Source: Desulfomonile tiedjei DSM 6799
Lineage (GTDB): Bacteria; Desulfobacterota; Desulfomonilia; Desulfomonilales; Desulfomonilaceae
DNA: 64,000 bases
Reading direction: 5' to 3'
Assembly (NCBI RefSeq): GCF_000266945.1
Contig: NC_018025.1
Span: forward strand, 2,852,001 to 2,916,000
Within the stretch, counting starts at the first letter, position 1, and each line of letters begins with the position of its first letter. This document shows positions 1 to 8,904 of the stretch, one piece after another. A program made the position numbers and the translations under genes. Under the pieces are notes generated by a model, which saw nothing but the letters and a program-made list of their open reading frames with translations, did no database searches and was not told the origin of the DNA.

Positions 1-2007
1 CACTTCCACTTCGGCCGCGCAGCAGTGCCAGGGAGGAGCGTTGAACGGGATAGTCCTGCCAATCCCGAGAAATTGCTTATTTCGTATGTGGGCATAATAG
101 CTCAAGCCTTCCAGGGATATCCCTTGCTGGGCACCTGTAGTGTTCACGGGGCTGATCATTTCATGATCCACTGGCGGAGGAACAGGTGCGGCCTGGGCCT
201 CTTCGATGGCGCCGGGCAGAGTGGCTGGATCGACTACGGTTACGTCCTCGCCTGAGGAGGTCAGCTTTTTGATGATTGAGTCTTCGATCGTCAACTCTCC
301 AGGGGACACTTTGAATAGGGGTGCCGCATATTCCAAAATCTGCTTTCTGGCATCTTCAGCAGCCGCCTTGACCGTAATTCCCTGGGCATAAGCGCCTCGG
401 CTCGCATGGTTGCCGATGGTGAATGGGGTGGATGCCGTATCCCCGAAAGTAAATGTCAAGTCTTCGAATTTTATCCCCAGTGTCTCAGCGCATACCTGGG
501 GCAGACAGGTGCTGGTACCGGTGCCCATGTCACAACAGCCCACCGACAGGTTTACGGAACCGTCCTGCTGCACGGCCACATAAGCATTGTCATAATCGAC
601 GCAGAAAGGCCAAGCATTGGAAACATGAGTCCCCACCGCCATACCAAGTCCGCGTCTAATGGTACCAGAATTGTTCTTGAATTTGCCGCGGCGTTCCCAG
701 CCGATGCTCTCTGCGCAACGTTTGATACATTCAGCCAGTTCGGAACTGCTGCATGGGTAAGGCAGGAACCAAGGCTCGCCGGCTTTCATGATATTCTTTT
801 CGCGGAGGTCCTTGGCATCAATGTTGAGCTTCTCAGCCATCATGTCTACTACCCGTTCCAATGGAAAGTTGCCCTGGGGATTGCCAAAACCCCGCATCGC
901 TCCTGCATGGGTGCAGTTCGTGTACACGCTGTGGCCATAATACCGAATGGCGGGAATGTTATAGATGGCTAGTGTCATAGCGCCCAGAACGCCCGGAAGC
1001 TCCGCGCCGAAAGTACAGTATGCGCCTGTGTTCGTATAACCTTTCAGATCGAGGGCAACAAAAGTACCGTCTTTCATGGCGCCCAATTTCACACGTACGA
1101 TGGCACCATGCCTGGTGTCTGTGGCCAAAAAGTCTTCTTCTCTGGTGTATACGACTTTCACAGGCTTCTTGGCGGCCAGGGACAGCGCTACGGCCATAAT
1201 TTCCGCTTTGGCACTCAGACCGATACGAACGCCGAAACCACCCCCGACAAAAGGCGGGTTGCTCACCCTGATCTTGCTCGCCGGAACACCGAAAACCTTT
1301 GCCAGGATTGCTCTGGCAGGATGAGGTGTCTGGGTGGTTGAAATCACATTGATTTTGCCATCAGGCTCCACCACGGCCAAGGCAGCCATAGTCTCCATCT
1401 GGCATTGCTTCACAATATTGATGTTGAACTCTTCCTCTATGATGACGTCAGCCTTCTCAAATGCTTTTTCGACGTCGTCGCTTGGCGGGCCGGGAGGTAG
1501 ACGGATGATCTCCGCAACGATGTTCTTCCCTTCCGGGGTAATCTTGGGATCGTGGATCTCCGGCGCATCCTCAGCCAGTGCCTCTTGAATGTCAAATACT
1601 GCTGGTAGCACTTCATACTCGACTTTGATCAGCCTGCACGCCTCTGCAGCGATTTTTTCAGATATGGCGGCCACAGCGGCCACTTCATCTCCCACAAAGC
1701 GAACCTTCTCGGAAAATATCTGTTGATCCAACACCGGTTTCAGGTAAGGAACCGTCAGGTACATAGGGGCGGCAGTATTGAAAGGATTGTTCGGCACGTT
1801 TCCACGATGGATGACCGCCTTGACACCTGGAAGTTTCTCAGCTTCGCTGGCGTCGACTTTGAGTACTCTGGCATGAGGATGGGGGCTTCTCAGGATTTTG
1901 CCAAAAAGCATACCTGGCGCAATCATGTCACTGGCAAACGTTGCCGATCCCGTAACCTTTTGCACTCCGTCCAGTCTGTTGATGCTTTTTCCGACATATT
2001 TTCCCAT
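1..2007 (-). CDS. Molybdenum hydroxylase large (Mo-cofactor) subunit, xanthine dehydrogenase family, partial
   Basis: The gene starts at an ATG at 2007 behind a G-rich Shine-Dalgarno stretch and stays open to the left edge, so 669 codons are visible and the C-terminus is missing. Visible family motifs are VRFVGDEVAAV (residues 102-112), the cofactor-binding VGGGFGVR (254-261) and AMRGFGNPQ (370-378). The family hydroxylates N-heterocycles, aldehydes or CO using molybdopterin; the substrate cannot be read from the visible part because the catalytic Glu loop near the C-terminus lies outside the window. It is the last visible gene of an operon read leftward, two bases after the 2Fe-2S subunit gene, and probably forms a cytoplasmic heterotrimer with the two upstream products. 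Confidence 0.95.
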   Translation of the reverse strand, partial: MGKYVGKSINRLDGVQKVTGSATFASDMIAPGMLFGKILRSPHPHARVLKVDASEAEKLPGVKAVIHRGNVPNNPFNTAAPMYLTVPYLKPVLDQQIFSEKVRFVGDEVAAVAAISEKIAAEACRLIKVEYEVLPAVFDIQEALAEDAPEIHDPKITPEGKNIVAEIIRLPPGPPSDDVEKAFEKADVIIEEEFNINIVKQCQMETMAALAVVEPDGKINVISTTQTPHPARAILAKVFGVPASKIRVSNPPFVGGGFGVRIGLSAKAEIMAVALSLAAKKPVKVVYTREEDFLATDTRHGAIVRVKLGAMKDGTFVALDLKGYTNTGAYCTFGAELPGVLGAMTLAIYNIPAIRYYGHSVYTNCTHAGAMRGFGNPQGNFPLERVVDMMAEKLNIDAKDLREKNIMKAGEPWFLPYPCSSSELAECIKRCAESIGWERRGKFKNNSGTIRRGLGMAVGTHVSNAWPFCVDYDNAYVAVQQDGSVNLSVGCCDMGTGTSTCLPQVCAETLGIKFEDLTFTFGDTASTPFTIGNHASRGAYAQGITVKAAAEDARKQILEYAAPLFKVSPGELTIEDSIIKKLTSSGEDVTVVDPATLPGAIEEAQAAPVPPPVDHEMISPVNTTGAQQGISLEGLSYYAHIRNKQFLGIGRTIPFNAPPWHCCAAEVEV

Positions 2008-2009
2008 GG

Positions 2010-2507
2010 CTACTTCCCCCCGCCTTTTACTATTGTCTCACACATGATTCGAGCGGCATGGTTGATCGCGTCTTCGATTTTGACATAACCGGTGCAACGA
2101 CAGATATTTCCGCCGATGGCCTCCCGCACCGCATGCTTGTCCGGTGTCTTATTTTTGTCGAGCAGCGCTTTAGCCGACATGATGATACCCGGTGTACAGA
2201 AACCGCATTGAACTGCGCCCTTTTCGATGAAAGCCTCCTGAATGGGATGGAGTTTATCGCCATCGGCCACACCCTCAATAGTTTGGATGTTTTTGCCCAT
2301 GGCTTTTGCAACCGGAATGAGACAAGAATTCACAGCTTCACCGTCCATGATGATCGTGCAGGCGCCACATTCGCCTTCGCGGCAACCGATTTTCGTTCCT
2401 GTAAGAAAAAGGTTGTCACGGATGACATCTACCAGCATCTTGTCAGGTGCGCACGATACCTCAACCGCTTCCCCGTTGATTGTAAAACTGACGGTTATGT
2501 TTTTCAT
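2010..2507 (-). CDS. 2Fe-2S subunit of molybdenum hydroxylase (CoxS/XdhC-like)
   Basis: This 165-residue protein carries the eight cysteines of the family. Cys42, 47, 50 and 62 form the plant-ferredoxin-type N-terminal cluster, and Cys101, 104, 136 and 138 form the second cluster (CGFC and CRC motifs). It passes electrons from the Mo centre to the FAD subunit. An in-frame ATG 75 bases upstream would extend it into the FAD gene, but the ATG at 2507 has an AGGAG about ten bases upstream and gives the usual family length, so it is preferred. It lies 28 bases after the FAD subunit gene and 2 bases before the Mo subunit gene, so the three are almost certainly cotranscribed. Confidence 0.96.
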   Translation of the reverse strand: MKNITVSFTINGEAVEVSCAPDKMLVDVIRDNLFLTGTKIGCREGECGACTIIMDGEAVNSCLIPVAKAMGKNIQTIEGVADGDKLHPIQEAFIEKGAVQCGFCTPGIIMSAKALLDKNKTPDKHAVREAIGGNICRCTGYVKIEDAINHAARIMCETIVKGGGK

Positions 2508-2535
2508 TCTGTTCAATCTCCTCAGAAATGGATTG

Positions 2536-3405
2536 TTATGCTTTGACGCAGGCGATAGCTTCTGTAATCGCCCGTTGAGCAAGAGTGCCGATCACTGCCA
2601 ATCGATAGTGTCTGGAGCCGCGCACCAGGCTGTTTCTGGGGTCACATTGATTGACAACCAGTTGGGCGGCCGCTCGCGTGTTCTCCTCTGAAATGGTGCG
2701 TCCGGACAGTCTGTTTTCCGCATCAAATGCCCGTTGCGGTCCAGGCCCTACCGGCCCCATGGCAATGGATGCCGCTTTAATGGTCTCCCCTGTCAAGACG
2801 ACCTTGCAGGCGATGTTCAGGATGGGTAAAGAGAGGGCTTTGCGCTTATCAAGTCGCACGTACGAAGAGCCTTCTCCTGCCCCGTGTGCCGGCACAGTGA
2901 TGAAGGTCACAATCTCTGAGGTGCTGTCGATCGTCGAAGTGGCAAAACCCTTACCATAGGCATCCAGGATATCGATGATGCGCGAGCCGCCCGCCGAGAC
3001 AACCTCAACTTTCGCTCCCAATGCCACGAGAGGAACCGCTGTGTCGGCTGCAGGTTGGGCGCGAACGATATTGCCCGCTACGGTCGCTATATTTCGGATT
3101 TGCTTCGAACCCAATCTACGAGCACCTTGGTGCAATGCCGGGGCTTTTTCTTGAATCAGCTTTGAATTGACGATTTGGGTGCAAGTTACATTGGCGCCGA
3201 TTTTTATGTCTCCATTCTCTTCCGTAATCCGGCCCAACTCTTTAATTTTGCCCAAATCAACAAGCTGTTCGACCACATGCCGCCCTCTTTGGATGTCCAA
3301 CATGAGATCAGTGCCGCCGGCAATGATCCTTGCCATCCCATTGCTACCGTTCAAGACCGAAATAGCCTCTTTGATCGTGTCTGGACATAAGTACGCTTGC
3401 CACAT
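2536..3405 (-). CDS. FAD-binding subunit of molybdenum hydroxylase (CoxM-like)
   Basis: The 289-residue protein has the FAD-binding motifs of the CoxM/XDH middle subunit: AGGTD at 29-33 and TVAGNI at 108-113. It delivers electrons from the 2Fe-2S subunit to an acceptor. The start ATG has a strong AGGAGG ten bases upstream. There is no cysteine-rich insertion like the extra 4Fe-4S loop of the 4-hydroxybenzoyl-CoA reductase beta subunit, which argues against that enzyme; another heterocycle or aldehyde is more likely. It is the first gene of the operon, and the 490-base gap upstream separates it from a sigma54 activator gene on the same strand. Confidence 0.95.
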   Translation of the reverse strand: MWQAYLCPDTIKEAISVLNGSNGMARIIAGGTDLMLDIQRGRHVVEQLVDLGKIKELGRITEENGDIKIGANVTCTQIVNSKLIQEKAPALHQGARRLGSKQIRNIATVAGNIVRAQPAADTAVPLVALGAKVEVVSAGGSRIIDILDAYGKGFATSTIDSTSEIVTFITVPAHGAGEGSSYVRLDKRKALSLPILNIACKVVLTGETIKAASIAMGPVGPGPQRAFDAENRLSGRTISEENTRAAAQLVVNQCDPRNSLVRGSRHYRLAVIGTLAQRAITEAIACVKA

Positions 3406-3586
3406 TCGAGGTTTCCTCCTTGTTTGTCAGTACGAGTAGAAGCAGATCGGTAACTCTCCCGTACAGGAAATCGTTACGAAGGCTTTGGCTCACGCGGAGC
3501 CGCCCATTTGGAATCTTTAGGTGTAGAAAGGTGTGGCTGATGTAAACACTTGAATCGCTACCGATCTCCAACTGAGCCGGATGCAT

Positions 3587-3604
3587 GTCAATATGTGTGC
3601 CAAG
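3587..3604 (-). promoter_or_regulatory. Candidate sigma54 (-24/-12) promoter of the molybdenum hydroxylase operon
   Basis: On the minus strand the sequence reads TTGGCAC, five bases, then TTGAC, which matches TGGCAC-N5-TTGC at every consensus position except the last C of the -12 element. It lies about 180 bases before the FAD subunit start and directly downstream of a gene for a sigma54-dependent activator. The -12 mismatch is the weak point. Confidence 0.45.
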
Positions 3605-3698
3605 TGCGGTGAAGGTTAGTGTTTGAGGCAAGTAAGCGATATTACATATAAATATCACTCTGCAGTCATGCGTACAGGGGAAGAGAACGAATCGTTAA

Positions 3699-3731
3699 TT
3701 ATGATATTTCAGAAGCTGTTATGATATTTCA
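3699..3731. promoter_or_regulatory. Phased direct repeat, candidate enhancer (UAS) for the sigma54 activator
   Basis: The 13-mer TTATGATATTTCA occurs exactly twice, at 3699-3711 and 3719-3731. The starts are 20 bases apart, close to two helical turns, so both copies face the same side of the DNA. They lie about 95-145 bases upstream of the candidate -24/-12 promoter, the usual range for enhancer sites of NtrC-type activators. Confidence 0.5.
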
Positions 3732-3896
3732 CAAGAGACAAGACGCAAAAACATACCGGGTCAGCAGAGCAGCTATTCTCGACAAAGAGCATTTTGCGAG
3801 AATCGCGGAACGTGAAGGGGGAGCTTGTTCTTTTTGTTAAATATAATAATACGAGCCCAAGGCCCAACTCCGGGGAACGACCGAAACACCACGCCC

Positions 3897-5438
3897 CTAT
3901 GCCAGCAACTGCTCACGTGTGATCCCAAGCCGTTTCATCTTTGAGTACAGGGTCTGAGGATTGAGACCGAGAATCTTTGCGGCACCTTTCTCACCACTCA
4001 CAAGCCCATTCGTTATCTTCAACGCCTTGATAATATGGTTCCGCTCGGACTCTTCCATTGTTACCAAACCACATTCCAATGGTTCGATGCGTTTGAAAGG
4101 CAACCAGTCTCCAAATTTGAGTTGTTTCCCCCTGCAAACAATTACACCACGCTCGATGATATTCTGAAGCTCGCGAACATTTCCCGGCCAATGATAGTTC
4201 TGTAGCGCTTCCAGGGTTTTCTGCGGGATGGATTCTATCTTCTTGCCGCACTTGGCACTGTATTTAATGGCAAAATGATTGGCCAGCACAGAGATGTCTT
4301 CTTTTCGATCCCTGAGGGGCGGCAAGAAAACAGGGAACACATTCAACCGATAAAACAGATCCTCCCGAAACTCACCTGACCTTATTAGTTTTTCAATATC
4401 TCTATTGGTTGCCGCAATGACGCGAACATCCACCTTAAGCGTTTGCGATCCGCCAACCCTTTCATATTCGCCGTCTTGAAGCACACGAAGCAGCTTGCTT
4501 TGCAGTGTCTGGGGAAGTTCAGCTACTTCATCTAAAAAGACTGTTCCGCCGTGAGCCAGTTCGAAACGGCCGATACGCCGAACCGACGCTCCTGTGAAAG
4601 CCCCTTTTTCATGACCGAATAATTCGCTCTCGACAAGATTTGCAGGAAGAGCGGCACAGTTGACCTTCACCAGAGGCCGGTTTTTTCTTTTGCCGATACT
4701 GTGTATTGCTCGTGCAATCAACTCCTTGCCGGTGCCGGTTTCACCCGTGATCAGCACACTGGAATCGGTGACGGCCACGGTCTCCACATTGCTGAGCACT
4801 TTCCTGAGCGCAATGCTGCGGCCGACAATCTCGCCAAAATTGTGCTCGATATTGATCTCTTCCTGAAGGTAGATATTTTCTTGCTGGAGCTTGTCTTTCA
4901 GCCTCTTCAACTCTTCCACCGCTTGTTTGCGGATTGTGATATCACGCATAATGGCTAAGATGTTGGCAGTATTTGCAAGCTCCACAAGAGCGAGACTTAC
5001 TTCTGCATCAAATAGAGTCCCATTGGGACGGCGGTGTTGCCATTCAAAGAACTGGTGACTGCCGGAGTAAGCCTCTGTGATACGTCTGTCGGCTTCCAGA
5101 TCCGAACATTTACCGTTTGGCTGTAATTGAGGGGACAAATCAAAGGGGATCTTGCCAATCAGTTGATCGCGGTTACAGGCAAAGAGCGTACATGCCTTTT
5201 GGTTCAGATCGACTATTCTTCTATTTTCCAGAATAAAGATGCCGTCCCCGGCCTCCTCGAATAAGATCCGGTAACGGATTTCACTGTCCCTATGTTCAGC
5301 GAGTGTTTTGGCATTCTTCCGGGTCATTTTGGTTCGAAGCCGCTCGGTGCTATTGGCGTCATCCCTGTTGGGGATTCTGGGCGAGTTATGCCATCTCCCC
5401 TTTGTCTGTGCAAAAGGGCAAGCACCAAATATCCACAT
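3897..5438 (-). CDS. Sigma54-dependent transcriptional activator, PAS-AAA+-Fis type
   Basis: Domains in order are a PAS sensor (about 55-168), a short coiled-coil linker (172-197), an AAA+ sigma54-interaction domain and a C-terminal Fis-type helix-turn-helix (about 470-510). The AAA+ domain shows Walker A GETGTGKE (232-239), the sigma54-contacting GAFTGA loop (279-284) and Walker B GGTVFLDE (297-304), all intact, so it should hydrolyse ATP and open sigma54 promoters. There is no receiver domain, so control is probably by a ligand or redox signal through the PAS domain. The start is uncertain: an ATG at 5327 would remove 37 poorly conserved residues, and neither start has a clear Shine-Dalgarno sequence. 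It probably controls the molybdenum hydroxylase operon just downstream on the same strand. Confidence 0.93.
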   Translation of the reverse strand: MWIFGACPFAQTKGRWHNSPRIPNRDDANSTERLRTKMTRKNAKTLAEHRDSEIRYRILFEEAGDGIFILENRRIVDLNQKACTLFACNRDQLIGKIPFDLSPQLQPNGKCSDLEADRRITEAYSGSHQFFEWQHRRPNGTLFDAEVSLALVELANTANILAIMRDITIRKQAVEELKRLKDKLQQENIYLQEEINIEHNFGEIVGRSIALRKVLSNVETVAVTDSSVLITGETGTGKELIARAIHSIGKRKNRPLVKVNCAALPANLVESELFGHEKGAFTGASVRRIGRFELAHGGTVFLDEVAELPQTLQSKLLRVLQDGEYERVGGSQTLKVDVRVIAATNRDIEKLIRSGEFREDLFYRLNVFPVFLPPLRDRKEDISVLANHFAIKYSAKCGKKIESIPQKTLEALQNYHWPGNVRELQNIIERGVIVCRGKQLKFGDWLPFKRIEPLECGLVTMEESERNHIIKALKITNGLVSGEKGAAKILGLNPQTLYSKMKRLGITREQLLA

Positions 5439-5718
5439 TGGTTCACTATATCGTCAAAATATAGCATCTTCCCTAACAAAAACAAAAAGAAAATGAATAT
5501 TCATCCAGGCATCGTTGAAACGCCTTTTTTCTCGTTATGATTTACTTTCCTTTCTTCTTCCATTACAATGATTGTGAGAAATTCCGTATGATAACGACAA
5601 ACTACTGTTTTCAACCTCTCGCGACAAAGCCTGGCTAAGGCGCAGGTGAACATTATTGCTCGGCTGATGAGTCTTGTAACTCCTTGAATTGTAATCTTGA
5701 AAGAGTTGGTGAACTCAA

Positions 5719-6582
5719 ATGAGCCTGGGAGAATTACAGATTTGGCCGTCGATTCTCGATCTAGTTCATTCATTGATTCGTCTACGAGCCTTTCGATTGG
5801 CAATCGCAGGGTGGCACTTTCAAGTTGATGCCGTAAGCCTCGTGCATGACCACATCTGGGACGGTACTTCGCTTCTACTGCGGAAAGGGATCAGGCGTTA
5901 TGCTCGGGACGGGTACAGGGTTCTTGACCTTGGAACCGGCCACTTGGGCTTGCTTGCCGTGTACTGTGCGAGAACGTACGAGGTGAGGACTGTAGCTGTA
6001 GACATCAATGATGAGTTTGTAGCCAACGCCCGGATTGTGGCAATGGCCAGCCATGTTCCGGAAATCGTTTTTAAGCAGAGCGACTGGTTTTCCAATGTTG
6101 ATGGCACTTTTGATGTGATTTTCGGCAATGTCCCCTATGTCCCGACCGAGTGTTCGACGAATGCGAACTCGCGTGAACATCCGGAAATATGGCAGGGAGG
6201 CAAAGACGGGTCATCCCATGTACGTTGTATCCTCCAGCAAGTAGCCGATTATCTCAAGCCTCACGGTCTTTTGCTGCTCGGGATTAATACCCGTTACCTT
6301 CCAAGAACCTCAACCATGGGGTTGATCGAGACGTCTCAAGAACTTGAATTACGCACAATCGTGGAATCATGGATCTCCCGCAACGAGATTTACGTATTGG
6401 GGCTGAAACATCCCATCTATGAACGTCTGCATGAGACACCAGGCATAAGAGCGGAGTGTCCGGAAAGCTTTTCACGACCCCACATCTGGGATGCTCATTT
6501 TATGATCCCCACCAGTAAACCTCTTTCAGCCTGGATCAAATACTGGCCGGCTAATAGTCGCGTGCATGAGTTGAATCACTAG
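5719..6582 (+). CDS. SAM-dependent methyltransferase, PrmC/HemK-like
   Basis: This 287-residue class I methyltransferase has motif I VLDLGTGHLG (68-77), an acidic residue at the end of strand 2 (AVD, residue 95) and GNVPYVP (136-142). The last matches the NPPY motif of PrmC and N6-adenine or glutamine methyltransferases with N-V-P-Y instead of N-P-P-Y. The family methylates amide or amino nitrogens in proteins, DNA or RNA. The N-terminus does not resemble the PrmC release-factor-binding domain and the protein is not next to prfA, so it is not the housekeeping PrmC. It is transcribed alone, divergently from the sigma54 activator, and the substrate is unknown. Confidence 0.75.
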   Translation: MSLGELQIWPSILDLVHSLIRLRAFRLAIAGWHFQVDAVSLVHDHIWDGTSLLLRKGIRRYARDGYRVLDLGTGHLGLLAVYCARTYEVRTVAVDINDEFVANARIVAMASHVPEIVFKQSDWFSNVDGTFDVIFGNVPYVPTECSTNANSREHPEIWQGGKDGSSHVRCILQQVADYLKPHGLLLLGINTRYLPRTSTMGLIETSQELELRTIVESWISRNEIYVLGLKHPIYERLHETPGIRAECPESFSRPHIWDAHFMIPTSKPLSAWIKYWPANSRVHELNH

Positions 6583-6670
6583 CTCGGGTTCAATAAATGG
6601 TTATGCAAAGAGCATTTTCGTGGGCTGATAGCGGCTAGACATCGAATGAGTTCTGTTCATGCGGTGTTCT

Positions 6671-6720
6671 CAAAAAGAAATCCCGTCTCGTTGCAGTTTC
6701 AGCGAGACGGGATTCTTTTT
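6671..6720. terminator. Bidirectional intrinsic terminator
   Basis: A perfect 12-bp stem (AATCCCGTCTCG, 6679-6690, with its complement at 6703-6714) encloses a 12-base loop and has a T run on both strands. It lies directly downstream of tRNA-Phe on the minus strand and downstream of the methyltransferase gene on the plus strand, so it can end both transcripts. Confidence 0.85.
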
Positions 6721-6727
6721 CGATTCA

Positions 6728-6803
<76 letters not shown>

Positions 6804-6960
6804 GTAAGCAAATATTTTATTCTGAATCGTGGGGCCTGTCAAATGAAATTTGCGCTAAATTTTTTGCTTTTCCGATCCTTCGTCACTTAGCCGATCTGCA
6901 AAAGCAGTCTCATAATCTAATTTCTTGACAAACTTTGTAAATACGAATAGATGATCGATC

Positions 6961-8904
6961 ATGTTAAAGAAGTTTCTTAATCAACTTGAGAGACGCTATC
7001 CGGCCGAAGCTTTGGTGACGAACTTCCCATCACTCTTTTTGTATGATTCGGAGGGTCGGCAGTTTTCCGACGCTGCGTTTTCTGAATTGCTGTCTTTCCT
7101 GGAAAACGGGGAAGGATCCTATCAAAGCGTTGCAGTGCAAGCTGGAGTTCGATGGTGCGCCTCAGGCCAGAAGATAGTGCTCCGGAACACCATTTCGCGG
7201 CGCGGTTTTCTCACCCCATCATGTTTGTGGGCGTACCGCCAGCTCAGGGGGGGCGCCGATGTGCTCTTCAAGACGTATCCTTCTGCGGAAATGGGCTTTA
7301 TGCAGATTGTGCTTTTGAAGGAAGCCGATCCTGCTCAGGCAATTCCTTTTCTGATCGAAAATTTCTTTACCCGAAAGGATGTGCAGGAAGAACTACGAGC
7401 CGTATCCAGGCTCTGTATCCTGAGATTGCTGGAAGGAGGTATTTCCCCCGACCTCCTTTCTGAGCTGAGATCCCGTTTTAAAGGTGTAGAAATCCTGTAC
7501 CAGTGGCGTCCAACTCTTCCAACGAGCAATCGGGAAGCGAGCACGAGCGCTCAAGGAATCGTCGATTTTCACCAACTCCTCCGCTCCGTGCACGATATGA
7601 AGGAGTTGTCTTCACTCACGAGAATCGTGTACTTGCTCTCGCTTTTTTATGTTCCCCTCACGGAAAAGGAATGGGCATCCCTTTGGCTGAGTCGCACGGA
7701 CCGATTCTTTTTTCAGAGACTGAGAACAGCAAAGATGGTGGAGGCGTCCAACGGCGGATTTCTGCTGTCTACGGAAAATGCGAAGCAAAGCTTAATCAAG
7801 ACTTTTCTCTTCGAATCTTATTCCCTCGCGAAGGAGTCGGTCCACCGCAATCGGACGGAGCGACTCCGGGAAGAAAGAGAAAAGAGAGTCCGCAACAGCG
7901 AACTGGACAGGCAAGCACTGGAAATGGTCCCTGAAGGAATCATCTCCATCGACCGCACGGGCCTTCTGTATTACATGAATCCTGCTGCGGAATCGCTCCT
8001 GACCGAAAACAAACAGTTAACCGAGTTATTGTTCGGAAGAGGTTCCCTGGAAGATACCCTGAAGCGCTATTCCCGCAATGATGTCCTGTCCAGAATTACC
8101 GCGTCCGTCAAAGCAAATCGAGAATCATGCGAAATATTCGGCGACCGCATCATCGTGCATATTGGAGGAAAGCGATTCGAGGTTGAGCTGCAACCTCAAG
8201 TGGTTCTCCTCAGAGACACCACGGACCAGTTTCTCATTGATGAAGAGATCGGAAGACTCTACAGGCATGAGCTAAAAGCCGCCCTTGACGTCATGGGTAT
8301 CGGCCTGGAAACGGCCAGACAACTCATCGGAGAAGGGCGAGGTGACGAGGGGACTCAGATGCTGGAACAAGTAGAGCAAAAGCGGGTGGAACTCTTCACG
8401 ATGCTCGAAGAGCGTATGGATTTTATCCGCCTGCACTCCGATTCGTTTCAGATCATGCCTTCCACGGTGAATCTCAATTTTGTAGTCGACCGGTGCGTAT
8501 CCAATTACAAAGAAGCTGCAGCAGGAAAGGGTGTCCGGATAATCTCGGATCATCTTCTCCAACCAGCCGTATACGTTCGCGGGGAAGAACGATTTCTGGT
8601 ACGTTCCTTGGATAACCTTGTGCGCAACGCCATAAAATTCACTGACAAAGGTGGAGAAATCGAGATTTCCGTGGGAAGGGAAAAACTCGAAGCTTTCGTG
8701 AGAGTCCGGGATAACGGACCAGGCATAGCGCCGGAGCATCTGGGAAAAATATTTCAGCTTGGATTCACAACCGGCGGCACAGGAAGAGGGCTGTACCTGG
8801 CTCGAAGGATAGCTGTGGCTCATAGTGGCAGGATCGAGGTAAAAAGCGTTCCGGGTGACGGTGCATGCTTTGTGTTGCGATTACCCGTGATAACGGAGCC
8901 GTAA
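6961..8904 (+). CDS. Sensor histidine kinase with PAS domain
   Basis: The 647-residue protein has no obvious membrane segment. The first 300 residues match no domain I recognise and may be the input module. A PAS-like segment follows (about 315-420), then an H-box with the phospho-accepting His436 (YRHELKAALD) and a HATPase domain with N-box Asn556 (RNAIKF), DNGPGI, and a glycine-rich TGGTGRG lid. The family autophosphorylates on His and passes phosphate to a receiver. Its stop codon directly abuts the ATG of the next gene, a receiver-kinase hybrid, so translation is probably coupled and the receiver there is the likely partner. No Shine-Dalgarno sequence is seen at this start. Confidence 0.9.
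   Translation: MLKKFLNQLERRYPAEALVTNFPSLFLYDSEGRQFSDAAFSELLSFLENGEGSYQSVAVQAGVRWCASGQKIVLRNTISRRGFLTPSCLWAYRQLRGGADVLFKTYPSAEMGFMQIVLLKEADPAQAIPFLIENFFTRKDVQEELRAVSRLCILRLLEGGISPDLLSELRSRFKGVEILYQWRPTLPTSNREASTSAQGIVDFHQLLRSVHDMKELSSLTRIVYLLSLFYVPLTEKEWASLWLSRTDRFFFQRLRTAKMVEASNGGFLLSTENAKQSLIKTFLFESYSLAKESVHRNRTERLREEREKRVRNSELDRQALEMVPEGIISIDRTGLLYYMNPAAESLLTENKQLTELLFGRGSLEDTLKRYSRNDVLSRITASVKANRESCEIFGDRIIVHIGGKRFEVELQPQVVLLRDTTDQFLIDEEIGRLYRHELKAALDVMGIGLETARQLIGEGRGDEGTQMLEQVEQKRVELFTMLEERMDFIRLHSDSFQIMPSTVNLNFVVDRCVSNYKEAAAGKGVRIISDHLLQPAVYVRGEERFLVRSLDNLVRNAIKFTDKGGEIEISVGREKLEAFVRVRDNGPGIAPEHLGKIFQLGFTTGGTGRGLYLARRIAVAHSGRIEVKSVPGDGACFVLRLPVITEP

Noticed and set aside
2536-3405. 4-hydroxybenzoyl-CoA reductase beta subunit
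   Set aside because: The protein lacks the extra Cys-rich loop for a 4Fe-4S cluster that marks that enzyme.
3344-3658. 104-codon frame upstream of the FAD subunit gene, minus strand
   Set aside because: It overlaps the promoter and enhancer candidates and the FAD gene start, has no ribosome site and reads like random composition.
5501-5803. 100-codon minus-strand frame between activator and methyltransferase
   Set aside because: It overlaps the methyltransferase start, lacks a ribosome site and shows no domain.
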